Shown here: positions 19,189-26,432 of the stretch, in pieces
How the letters are laid out: each line of letters begins with the position of its first letter
How positions within the stretch are numbered: position 1 is the stretch's first letter
Assembly (NCBI RefSeq): GCF_020025155.1
Contig: NZ_CP073751.1
Span: forward strand, 2,917,167-2,981,166
DNA from: Halopseudomonas nanhaiensis
Lineage (GTDB): Bacteria; Pseudomonadota; Gammaproteobacteria; Pseudomonadales; Pseudomonadaceae
Reading direction: 5' to 3'
Length of the DNA: 64,000 nucleotides
The notes under the pieces: model-generated
Seen by the model: only the letters and a program-made list of their open reading frames with translations
Databases searched by the model: none
Told to the model about the DNA's origin: nothing
Position numbers and translations under genes: made by a program

Positions 19189-19677
19189 TCAGTGGTCGCT
19201 CTTGTCGGTGCGCTGAAATACCAGGGGAAGAACGTGCAATACGATCAGCGCAAGGCCGGTACTGACCAGAGCGGTAGCCTCCTTGCCCAACCCCACGGCG
19301 ACGCCTATCGCCGCAGTAAACCAGATGCCTGCTGCCGTAGTAAGGCCGCGGACATTACTCAGATGCTCACCCTTTATGATGGTGCCCGCGCAAAGAAAGC
19401 CGATACCCTGAATGACCCCCTGGACCACACGGCTCATCGCATCGTCCATACCCCCGGACAAGTCGGCAGCCACGACGAACAGGCATGAACCCAGGCAAAC
19501 GAGCATGTGTGTCCGCAACCCCGCGGCCTTGCCCTGCTGCTCCCGCTCAAAACCCAGAATGCCTCCCAGCATCGCCGCGAACAGCAACCGCAGCGTGACC
19601 CGCGTCGCCTCCTCGAGATCGCTCAGGTCGCTGAATTCGTTAAGGGTCGTGGCCAGGATCAGTTCCCAGTTACTCAT
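19189..19677 (-). CDS. MgtC/SapB family membrane protein
   Basis: This 162-residue inner-membrane protein belongs to the MgtC/SapB family, with about four to five membrane segments. The family core GILGFEREQQGKAAGLRTHM and IQGIGFLCAGTIIK is clear. It lacks the extra C-terminal ACT-like domain of virulence MgtC, so it is a short SapB-type member of unknown transport function. ATG 19677 follows GGAG at good spacing; the alternative start 21 bases upstream has none. It is divergent from the small gene at 19839. Confidence 0.88.
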   Translation of the reverse strand: MSNWELILATTLNEFSDLSDLEEATRVTLRLLFAAMLGGILGFEREQQGKAAGLRTHMLVCLGSCLFVVAADLSGGMDDAMSRVVQGVIQGIGFLCAGTIIKGEHLSNVRGLTTAAGIWFTAAIGVAVGLGKEATALVSTGLALIVLHVLPLVFQRTDKSDH

Positions 19678-19801
19678 CTTTGCTCCTTGCTTGCGCACAT
19701 GAGCCGTGAGACCACGGGTGCCAGAAAGAGTTTGCCATCACCGCTGCCTGCCGGGGCCGCCGGTGCGGGATGGACGGAACTAAACAGCGGGGAACAGGGG
19801 T

Positions 19802-19808
19802 CTATACA
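19802..19808 (+). promoter_or_regulatory. RpoS-like extended -10 element (CTATACA)
   Basis: CTATACA preceded by T resembles the stationary-phase sigma consensus CTATACT. Transcription would start near 19815, some 24 bases before the ATG at 19839. An AlgU-like GGAACT lies about 24 bases upstream, but the spacing to a TCTAT box is one base too long. The stress context supports either reading. Confidence 0.35.
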
Positions 19809-19838
19809 GCTACACGCTGCAGCACCCGGAGACCGTTC

Positions 19839-20072
19839 ATGTCGAAGAAACACGTTTTTCTTGTCGGATACATCCTGGATAACGACCCGCGCTCCATGGA
19901 GCTGGAACTCGACGAAGACAGCCTCACCGACGAACAGGCTCGCCAGTACATCCGCACGCATAACCCTACTGCGAATGACCAGCATATTACCGACGTACGC
20001 ATCACCCAGATTCAGAAGCCCAAGGGTGAGAGCAATGACCCCGGGCATAACCTGCAGCATTCGGACCTGTAA
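19839..20072 (+). CDS. Small hypothetical protein, 77 aa
   Basis: I do not recognise a family. The product is soluble and acidic. It starts MSKKHVFLVGYILDND, has an acidic ELELDEDSLTDEQA segment, and ends in a polar tail with GHNLQHSDL. GGAGA sits about seven bases before ATG 19839, and a possible RpoS-type -10 lies 31 bases upstream. It stands alone between the divergent mgtC-like gene and the second MDR dehydrogenase (72 bases downstream). Codon use looks like its neighbours. A role in stress is a guess from position. Confidence 0.65.
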   Translation: MSKKHVFLVGYILDNDPRSMELELDEDSLTDEQARQYIRTHNPTANDQHITDVRITQIQKPKGESNDPGHNLQHSDL

Positions 20073-20143
20073 AAAGCGATTCCGGCCGTCCCCGGCGACA
20101 CTCACTGTCGGCCGGGCAGGGAGCAGAACATGAAGGAGCAGGA

Positions 20144-21307
20144 ATGCGCGCGCTGACCTACCACGGCAACCACGACGTTCGCATCGAAACAGTAGACGAT
20201 CCGACCATTCAGCATGCCGACGACATCATCGTCAGAGTGACCGCTGCCGGCATCTGCGGGGCCGACCTGCATCTGTACCGCGGACGAGGTCTGCCGATGA
20301 AACTCGGAGACATTCCGGGTCAGGAATTCATCGGCGAAGTGGCGGAGGTCGGGGCGGACGTCACTCGAGTACGCAAGGGCGAACGGGTGGTGGTGCCTGC
20401 AGTGATTGCCTGCGGCGAATGCTTTTTCTGCAAGCGCAATCAGCATGCAGCCTGTGACGTAACAGCCGTATCCCCCAAGGCATTACGCGAGACCGATCTG
20501 CGCCCCGGGGCAGCTCTGTTCGGCTTTGGCCATGCCCATGGTCTGGTCGCCGGTGGCCATGCCGAATACGTTCGCGTGCCCAGGGCCAACGTCGGCCCGC
20601 GGTCGCTCCCGGACACGCTGAGCGACGAGCAGGCGGTCTTTCTCGGCAGCAGCCTGGCTGCCGCCTATCAGGCTGTGATCCAGGCTGGAGTTGGTCCTGG
20701 CCAGAGCGTGGCAATTTTCGGGGCCGGCCCCCTTGGCCTGCTCATCGCCGCCTGCGCACGCCTGCTCGGTGCCGAGCAGCTGCTGATGGTTGACCATCAT
20801 GCCTACCGCCTCGCCTTTGCCCGTCAACACTTCGATGCCATTGCGATCAACTTCGATGAAGTAGATGCCCCTGAGCAGGCGATTATCGAGCACAGCCCTG
20901 AAAGGCGCGGTGCCGATGTCGTCATCGATGCGGTCGGTTTCGAGGCACGGGGCAGCACGCTGGAAACCGTACTGAATCGAATCAAGTTCGATCCAGGCAG
21001 CAGCATCGCGCTGCGCCAGTGTATCGCTGCCGTACGCCGCGGGGGTCAGGTGAACATCACCGGCGCCTACTGGGGCGCGACGTCGAACGTTGCATTGACC
21101 GAAGCCTTCGACAAGGGTGTCACGCTGACCATGGGTCAGGCCCATGTTCACCCCTACCTGGACGAACTGGTCAAGCATCTCGAACAGGGCAGTTTGCAGC
21201 CGGAGAACATCATCAGTCATCGCATGTCTCTAGAGGAGGCTGCGGCCGGGTATCTGATTTTTGACAAGAAGCAGGAGGAATGTCGCAAGGTCATATTGCG
21301 GCCCTGA
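20144..21307 (+). CDS. MDR-family dehydrogenase with altered catalytic zinc site
   Basis: This 387-residue medium-chain dehydrogenase is collinear with the enzyme at 3385. It keeps Cys38 (GICGADLH), the structural four-Cys lobe (CGECFFCKRNQHAAC) and the NAD motif GAGPLG. The usual catalytic His is Gln60 (PGQEF), and the position of the third ligand Asp is Ser169 (FLGSSLAAAY). It may bind zinc poorly, use another metal or reaction, or be a non-catalytic homologue. The ATG follows AAGGAG. The next small membrane-protein gene begins 42 bases downstream with a strong ribosome-binding site and is probably cotranscribed. Confidence 0.85.
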   Translation: MRALTYHGNHDVRIETVDDPTIQHADDIIVRVTAAGICGADLHLYRGRGLPMKLGDIPGQEFIGEVAEVGADVTRVRKGERVVVPAVIACGECFFCKRNQHAACDVTAVSPKALRETDLRPGAALFGFGHAHGLVAGGHAEYVRVPRANVGPRSLPDTLSDEQAVFLGSSLAAAYQAVIQAGVGPGQSVAIFGAGPLGLLIAACARLLGAEQLLMVDHHAYRLAFARQHFDAIAINFDEVDAPEQAIIEHSPERRGADVVIDAVGFEARGSTLETVLNRIKFDPGSSIALRQCIAAVRRGGQVNITGAYWGATSNVALTEAFDKGVTLTMGQAHVHPYLDELVKHLEQGSLQPENIISHRMSLEEAAAGYLIFDKKQEECRKVILRP

Positions 21308-21349
21308 AGTAATGAACGACAACGCCGTAAACGCAAAAAGGAGGCGTAT

Positions 21350-21613
21350 ATGAGCCCCGAAAGCTATGTTCTTTTATTGATTTCCTGCTGGCTGTTGCTG
21401 GCAGCCGCCCTGCTCTGGGGAATGCTGAGAATCGCGCGCAGGCACTATGCGACGAACGGTCTAGAAGATTGCGAGGCTGAGACGCGATCCGAGCGCCCCA
21501 CGATGTACGCCATCACCACCCGCCCGACCCGATCGCGACTAGGCACGGCATCACAATTCCTTCCTGTACCGTTCGCCAACATGCTCTGTGCGCCAGGTAA
21601 GACGCGCGGTTGA
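21350..21613 (+). CDS. Small single-pass membrane protein, 87 aa
   Basis: No family recognised. A strong AGGAGG lies five bases before the ATG, which argues that this is a real gene. Residues 5-28 form one hydrophobic segment (SYVLLLISCWLLLAAALLWG) followed by a basic stretch (RIARRH), suggesting the C-terminus is cytoplasmic. The remainder is polar. It follows the MDR dehydrogenase by 42 bases on the same strand. A weak terminator-like hairpin with five Ts lies 50 bases after its stop. Confidence 0.6.
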   Translation: MSPESYVLLLISCWLLLAAALLWGMLRIARRHYATNGLEDCEAETRSERPTMYAITTRPTRSRLGTASQFLPVPFANMLCAPGKTRG

Positions 21614-21663
21614 GCCGGGGCACGTGCGACGTCCCTGGTCTGGCCGAAGACCGCAACGCGCGC

Positions 21664-21688
21664 GCGGGATGGCTCGGCCCCGCTTTTT
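21664..21688 (+). terminator. Possible intrinsic terminator
   Basis: A short GC stem (gcggg / cccgc) followed directly by TTTTT ends the dehydrogenase/small-protein unit. The stem is only 5 bp, so the call is tentative. Confidence 0.4.
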
Positions 21689-21957
21689 AAACATCCATAG
21701 ATGTCATCAGGGCTCACTCGGCGATCGCGGGCGAAATCGCTGTTTAACGGCCATTGACTTGCTTACAATCGATCTCGCTGCTATCACTTAGGAACTACCA
21801 GTGGCCGCTCTTGCGGCCCCACCGGTACTGTTTGTCAGCAGCAAGTCCGAGATTACCTCCGGTCGTTTGTCATGCTTAGTTGCCACAATAAGCACTACAG
21901 CTATTGGCGGCTCATTCAGGCTGTTTCGCAGCCCATGAACGTTTGACAGGATTGAGC
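21689..21957 (+). other. Gene-free leader region with candidate promoter and hairpin
   Basis: The gap from 21614 to 21957 holds no convincing gene. A candidate sigma-70 promoter is TTGCTT (21759-21764), 17-base spacer, TATCAC (21782-21787). It is followed by a 6-bp hairpin ggccgc/gcggcc at 21803-21818. If the promoter is right, the 93-aa gene at 21958 has an untranslated leader of about 165 bases, unusually long for this window. No known riboswitch is recognised. Confidence 0.35.
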
Positions 21958-22239
21958 ATGAGGAAATCGTCGCTAAATGCCGAAGATGTGCAGCGCATCC
22001 TCGACGCGACCATGAAGATCGCTACCAACCACTGCAACATCGAATCAGACGGCACCCTTACCGTACAGCTGTGTTGTCGTGAAGAACGGTTGACCGTGGT
22101 GGGCATCAAGCCGGTGGAGTATTACAACACCGACGCCGTCGAGCGCCTGGGCCTGAGTCTTCTGGATGAGCTGGAGGCGACGCTGACGATCAGCGGACCC
22201 ATGCAGACGCCCGCCGAAGATTTCCATCAGAAGGCCTGA
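21958..22239 (+). CDS. Small hypothetical protein, 93 aa
   Basis: Family not recognised. The product is soluble and mildly acidic, with a predicted helical start (NAEDVQRILDATMKIA), two closely spaced Cys residues in VQLCCREERL, and a C-terminal helix (LGLSLLDELEATLT). AGGA lies about seven bases before ATG 21958, preferred over an upstream in-frame start that gives an unsupported 18-residue extension. It probably forms its own transcription unit after a long leader. The downstream small membrane gene is on the opposite strand. Confidence 0.6.
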   Translation: MRKSSLNAEDVQRILDATMKIATNHCNIESDGTLTVQLCCREERLTVVGIKPVEYYNTDAVERLGLSLLDELEATLTISGPMQTPAEDFHQKA

Positions 22240-22283
22240 CCTGCCTTGCTCGGAATGCCCGCGGAACCGGGCACAGTCTGACG

Positions 22284-22505
22284 TCAGCCCTTGCTGTGTT
22301 CCGGTGACTCCGGGACCTGAGCCATGCCCCTCGGGCCGAAGCGCCCCCAGAGAATCCAGCCGATTACCGGTAGCAGCACCACCACCAGTGCCCACCCTAC
22401 TTTCGCCTGCTGGCTCTTGCCACTTTTGGAAATGCTGGTGATCAGCCAGAGGTCGATGCAGATGATCAGCAAGCCGGCAATGGCAATCAGGAATACAGGT
22501 TCCAT
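22284..22505 (-). CDS. Small PLDc_N-type membrane protein, 73 aa
   Basis: This 73-residue protein has two transmembrane segments (about 4-24 and 37-54). The block GWALVVVLLPVIGWILWGRFG is typical of PLDc_N, the N-terminal membrane domain of cardiolipin synthases found here as a free-standing protein. Lacking HKD motifs, it cannot be a synthase. It may assist phospholipid enzymes or act as a small envelope-stress protein; that is inference. It is convergent with the 93-aa gene, and the 3' ends are 44 bases apart. Confidence 0.75.
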   Translation of the reverse strand: MEPVFLIAIAGLLIICIDLWLITSISKSGKSQQAKVGWALVVVLLPVIGWILWGRFGPRGMAQVPESPEHSKG

Positions 22506-22665
22506 CGTCTAGCCCTTTTCAACGTGTCTAGCAGTTATGTCTCCCTTCCTGCAGCAGAGTTCCGGGTGCCCCGCAAATGCCCCAGCCATTCATCCGTATG
22601 GCTGAACTAGCCGCACTATCGCCAGTCGTTATTCACAGACAGCCAGTAAACCGGAGGTGATTGCC

Positions 22666-23043
22666 ATGCCCCGTGGAAGCAAAGAGAAATACACCGACAA
22701 GCAGCAACGCAAGGCCGAGCACATCGAAGAAAGCTACGAAGAGAAAGGCGTACCAGCCAGGGAAGCCGAAGCGCGAGCCTGGGCGACCGTCAACAAGCAG
22801 TCCGGTGGTGGTAATCGCACCGGCGGCTCCGGCCAGAAAAAAAGCGAATCGGCCAAGCATCGCGACGCCAGCCAGTCTGCCCACCGGGCGGTCAAGACGC
22901 GCCGCGGCGAACCCCGGTCGGACCGCTCACTGGAATCCGAAACGAAAGACGAGTTGATGCGCAAGGCAAGGGCCAAGGACATCCGTGGCCGTTCGAGCAT
23001 GCGCAAGCAGGAACTGGTCGACGCCTTGAAAAAGGCGTCCTGA
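22666..23043 (+). CDS. Basic stress protein with Rho_N (SAP-like) C-terminus
   Basis: This 125-residue, very hydrophilic basic protein is often annotated 'plasmid stabilisation protein', which I think is misleading. Its N-terminus (KYTDKQQRKAEHIEESYEEK) and a Gly/Lys/Ser linker precede a C-terminal Rho_N/SAP-like helix-extension-helix (TKDELMRKARAKDIRGRSSM..ELVDALKKA, about 94-124), a fold that binds nucleic acid. GGAGG eight bases before ATG 22666 sets the start. It is followed 25 bases later by a DUF4142 gene in the same direction, probably one operon. A DNA- or RNA-binding stress role is inferred. Confidence 0.75.
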   Translation: MPRGSKEKYTDKQQRKAEHIEESYEEKGVPAREAEARAWATVNKQSGGGNRTGGSGQKKSESAKHRDASQSAHRAVKTRRGEPRSDRSLESETKDELMRKARAKDIRGRSSMRKQELVDALKKAS

Positions 23044-23068
23044 TACATCCATTCACGAGGAGGATTTC

Positions 23069-23905
23069 ATGAGCAAGGTTCGTATGTTGGCCATGGGCCT
23101 GGTTACCCTGGGGGCTGCTGCCGCAGCCTACCGCGTCATGGCGGATCGAAAATATTTCGGTCCTGCGCGCTTTATCGACGCGGCATCAGCCAAGGGAATA
23201 GGCGAGATCGAAGCCGCTCGGCTTGCTTTGAAGAAAGGCGAATCGGAAGCGGTCCGCAAGTTCGCACAGCAGATGATCGAGGAGCACACCACGATCAGCC
23301 GTGAACTGCGACAGATCGCCCGCAACAAGGGCTACGAAGTGGCCGAGGAAGCGGACCTGCTCAGCAAGACCGAGGAAATGCTGCTCAACCTCCGCGAGTC
23401 GGCGGCATTCGACCAGTCCTACATAAAACTTCAGATAGCCAGTCACGAACACGCCCTGTCGCTGTATCGACGGGCGGCTGATTTCGATGACTTCGAGGTC
23501 AGCAACTTCGCAATCAAAACCCGTCCAAAACTGGAGCAGCATTTGACCATGGCCAAAGATATCCAGAACGACAGCGAGCAAGGCAAGCAGTCTTCCGGCG
23601 CGAGCGCGCAGCGCAGCGGCGCAGCGGCTGGCTCGGCCAGCGCTACCGGCGCCACTGCAGAGAAGGATGTCGCCGCCGGCACGGCCAACAGCTATGCCAG
23701 CAGCGATATTGGTGGTACCACTCACAACAGCAGCGGACCCAACCCGGGTGGTGGCATGCCGCCCAACAGCGCCGCAGGCAGTTCGACCGGTAGCACCCAG
23801 GGCGGGGCTGCCGACAGCCCCACCAGCATTCCGGGGAGCCCTGACAAGGGTCCGGCAGACCAGGCCTCGCGCAACCTGCCCGGGCACACCGGCGGCGATC
23901 GTTGA
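23069..23905 (+). CDS. DUF4142 protein with long low-complexity tail
   Basis: This 278-residue exported protein starts with a signal or anchor segment (VRMLAMGLVTLGAAAAAYRV). A DUF4142 domain follows (about residues 30-165), a ferritin-like helical bundle with FIDAASAKGIGEIEAARLAL, KFAQQMIEEHTTISRELRQIA and SHEHALSLYRRAADF. After residue 170 the chain is Gly/Ser/Ala/Thr/Pro-rich and probably disordered. AGGAGG seven bases upstream supports the ATG. It likely shares a transcript with the Rho_N protein. DUF4142 function is not established; family members are common in stress clusters and as outer-membrane-associated proteins. Confidence 0.85.
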   Translation: MSKVRMLAMGLVTLGAAAAAYRVMADRKYFGPARFIDAASAKGIGEIEAARLALKKGESEAVRKFAQQMIEEHTTISRELRQIARNKGYEVAEEADLLSKTEEMLLNLRESAAFDQSYIKLQIASHEHALSLYRRAADFDDFEVSNFAIKTRPKLEQHLTMAKDIQNDSEQGKQSSGASAQRSGAAAGSASATGATAEKDVAAGTANSYASSDIGGTTHNSSGPNPGGGMPPNSAAGSSTGSTQGGAADSPTSIPGSPDKGPADQASRNLPGHTGGDR

Positions 23906-23917
23906 CCTTCAGGTCAC

Positions 23918-24754
23918 CTAGGCGACAGCGCTCAGTATCCGCTCCGGATGGGAGTAGATATTGAAGCGCCCTTCGCGCAGGAAACCCACCAGTGTGATGC
24001 CTGTCTGTTCCGCCAGATCCACCGCATAGCTGCTGGGAGCAGAAATGGCGCATACGACAGCCGCACGCGACATGACGCATTTCTGAATCAGTTCGAAACT
24101 GGCCCGGCCGCTCAACACCACGATGCGGTCGGTCAGCGGTAGCTTGCCTTCGAACAATGCCCAGCCGTTGAGCTTGTCCATCGCGTTATGTCGGCCAACG
24201 TCCTCGCGCAGCGCCAGGAGTGTCCCGTCCAGGGTGAACAGTGCGGCCGCATGCAGCCCTCCAGTACGATCGAAGACGGCCTGATGCTCGCGCAACCGAG
24301 CCGGCAGCGCTGCCAGCAGCTCGGCGCTGACCGGTTCTCCCTCTGACAGGCGCGGCAGCCCGCTCATCGACTCCAGATTCAACTTGCTCTTGCCGCATAC
24401 TCCGCAGGCGCTGTTCGACAGCGACGAACGCTGCAGGACCCGACCCTGCTCACCGCCCTCGCCGGACAGGACCACCTGGACGATGTCGGGCTGGTCCACC
24501 AGCTGCGTGAGCGTGTGAAAGTCCGCCGGGTTGCGCACCAGCCCCTCGCTGAGTAGCAGTCCAGCCGCCAGTTCCAGGTCGTTTCCCGGCGTGCGCATGG
24601 TGATCACCGGATCAGCGCCTGCGACGCGGATCTCCAGTGCCTGCTCCACGGCGACCCGGTCGCGTCGAGCGGTGAGGGCGTGATCCTTCAGCGACACCAC
24701 CTCAACTTCGACCGCGCGGCGCACCGGCGTGGCAGAAACAAAATCGGCGGGCAT
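23918..24754 (-). CDS. fdhD: FdhD, sulfurtransferase for formate dehydrogenase
   Basis: FdhD (278 residues) takes sulfur from IscS and delivers it to the molybdenum-bis-MGD cofactor of formate dehydrogenases. Its two-Cys motif CGVCGK (about residue 120) is the sulfur-carrying site. Other family blocks are TPGNDLELAAGLLLSEG, FDRTGGLHAAALF, REDVGRHNAMDKL and SGRASFELIQK. ATG 24754 follows GGAGA; the frame stays open another 149 codons upstream but lies antisense to the next gene. No formate dehydrogenase structural gene is in the window. It is divergent from the CoA-transferase gene across a 124-base gap that must hold both promoters. Confidence 0.93.
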   Translation of the reverse strand: MPADFVSATPVRRAVEVEVVSLKDHALTARRDRVAVEQALEIRVAGADPVITMRTPGNDLELAAGLLLSEGLVRNPADFHTLTQLVDQPDIVQVVLSGEGGEQGRVLQRSSLSNSACGVCGKSKLNLESMSGLPRLSEGEPVSAELLAALPARLREHQAVFDRTGGLHAAALFTLDGTLLALREDVGRHNAMDKLNGWALFEGKLPLTDRIVVLSGRASFELIQKCVMSRAAVVCAISAPSSYAVDLAEQTGITLVGFLREGRFNIYSHPERILSAVA

Positions 24755-24878
24755 GGAACTCTCCTGCGATGGGCTATGAGAGTCTGACGATGGCCTGCCG
24801 GTGAAGTTCTTCGCACATTGCGACAAGCTGTGTGTGTGCTGGTATCGTCGCAAGCCAAGCCAGCCAACGGAGTTCTGC

Positions 24879-26075
24879 ATGCCCGCCGCCCAACCATTGT
24901 CCGGTCTGAAAGTCGTCGAGCTCGGTACGCTTATCGCCGGCCCGTTCGCCGCGCGTATCTGCGCCGAATTCGGCGCCGAGGTAATCAAGGTCGAGTCGCC
25001 GGACGGCGGCGACCCACTGCGCAAATGGCGCAAGCTGTATGAAGGCACGTCTCTGTGGTGGTTCGTGCAGGCGCGCAACAAGCGTTCGCTGACGCTCAAC
25101 CTCAAGCATGAGGACGGCGTTGCCATTCTCGAACGGTTGCTGGCTGACGCGGATATCCTGATCGAGAACTTCCGGCCGGGCACGCTGGAGAAGCTGGGCA
25201 TCGATCCGGTCAGGCTGCGAGCGCTTAACCCGGGCCTGGTGATCGTGCGCCTGTCCGGCTTCGGTCAGACTGGTCCGATGCGCGATCAACCCGGCTTCGG
25301 CGCGGTGGGCGAGTCGATGGGCGGGCTACGCTACATAACCGGGTTCGAGGACCGGCCTCCGGTGCGTACCGGCATTTCCATCGGCGACTCGATCGCTGCG
25401 CTGTGGGGGGTCATCGGTGCGCTGATGGCGCTACGTCACCGGGAGGTAAACGGGGGCCAGGGGCAGATCGTCGACGTCGCGCTCTACGAAGCTGTTTTCG
25501 CGATGATGGAAAGCATGGTGCCGGAGTTCGAAGTACTCGGCTTCGTACGCGAGCGTAGCGGCAATATCATGCCTGGGATAACCCCATCATCCATTCATAC
25601 CTGCGCCGACGGCAAGTCGGTGCAGATCGGGGCCAACGGCGACGCCATCTTCAGGCGCTTCATGCGTGCCATCGGCCGCGATGATCTCGCCGAGGACCCC
25701 GACCTGGCAGACAACGCCGGGCGCGACGCCAGACGCGACGAGCTCTATGGGGTGATCGACGCCTGGGCGGCTTCCCGGACCCTGCGCGAGGTGCTTGACA
25801 TTCTCTCGGCCGCCGACGTCCCGGCGAGCAACATTTTCTCGGTGGAAGACATGTTCCGTGATCCGCAGTATCTGGCCCGGGACATGTTCCTTCAGGGCGC
25901 CCTGCCCGACGGCAAACCGTTCACTTTGCCGGGAATCGTACCGAAGCTGTCCGATACACCCGGCAGCATGCGCTGGAGCGGTCCCGCATTGGGCGAGCAT
26001 ACAGCGGCGATTCTGGGCGAGCTGGGGTTTACAACAGATCAGATCGAGGCGCTGCGCAGTGCGGGCGCGATCTGA
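24879..26075 (+). CDS. CaiB/BaiF (family III) CoA-transferase
   Basis: This 398-residue enzyme belongs to family III CoA-transferases, which move CoA between organic acids through an aspartyl-anhydride intermediate. The typical start LSGLKVVELGTLIAGPFAAR, the block VIKVESPDGGDPLRKW, NKRSLTLNLK, and VRLSGFGQTGPMRDQPGFG are seen; a candidate catalytic Asp follows in the RTGISIGDSIAAL region. CGGAG lies six bases before ATG 24879. No substrate-specific partner genes (acyl-CoA dehydrogenase or synthetase) are adjacent, so the substrate is unknown. Divergent from fdhD. Confidence 0.88.
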   Translation: MPAAQPLSGLKVVELGTLIAGPFAARICAEFGAEVIKVESPDGGDPLRKWRKLYEGTSLWWFVQARNKRSLTLNLKHEDGVAILERLLADADILIENFRPGTLEKLGIDPVRLRALNPGLVIVRLSGFGQTGPMRDQPGFGAVGESMGGLRYITGFEDRPPVRTGISIGDSIAALWGVIGALMALRHREVNGGQGQIVDVALYEAVFAMMESMVPEFEVLGFVRERSGNIMPGITPSSIHTCADGKSVQIGANGDAIFRRFMRAIGRDDLAEDPDLADNAGRDARRDELYGVIDAWAASRTLREVLDILSAADVPASNIFSVEDMFRDPQYLARDMFLQGALPDGKPFTLPGIVPKLSDTPGSMRWSGPALGEHTAAILGELGFTTDQIEALRSAGAI

Positions 26076-26192
26076 GGAATGCAGCGGGGCAGAACAGGAG
26101 GGTCAAGCAGCGATCAAGCGGGCGGCGCCGTGCAGGAGCTGTCACGACGCGACCGCGTACCGAAGGCGCTTACGCGCCGCCGTGCTGGCTGA

Positions 26193-26267
26193 TCAACGAA
26201 AGCCCAGGAACGACAAGATAGCGAGGACAATGACGACTGCGCCAACGATGTAGACGATATTATTCAT
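26193..26267 (-). CDS. 24-residue hydrophobic membrane peptide
   Basis: An ATG at 26267 with GAGAGG about eight bases upstream opens a 24-codon frame, MNNIVYIVGAVVIVLAILSF followed by LGFR and TGA. The peptide is a single membrane helix with Asn-Asn at the front and Arg at the end. Similar short peptides of the pattern MNxIxYIxGxVVxVLxxLSFxGxR are, to my recollection, widespread in proteobacteria as hypothetical proteins. It lies alone between the convergent CoA-transferase gene and gabD, with about 165 gene-free bases before it. Function unknown. Confidence 0.65.
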   Translation of the reverse strand: MNNIVYIVGAVVIVLAILSFLGFR

Positions 26268-26432
26268 GGTAACGACCTCTCTGCGTTATTGGATACGGAC
26301 CGCCTCGGCGACCCTCAAAACGGACCTGCTCCCCCTTGGTGCGGTCAATCAGCTCCGTTGCCTCGTTGGACATCACTTATTGCAAAAAATTTGCTCGGAT
26401 TTGCATCCGCTTCGCTTCAGGCTGAACGCCCC

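Noticed and set aside
19778-19806. AlgU (sigma-22) promoter before the 77-residue gene
   Set aside because: GAACTA and TCTAT are 18 bases apart; the known spacing is 16-17, so the RpoS-like reading was kept instead.
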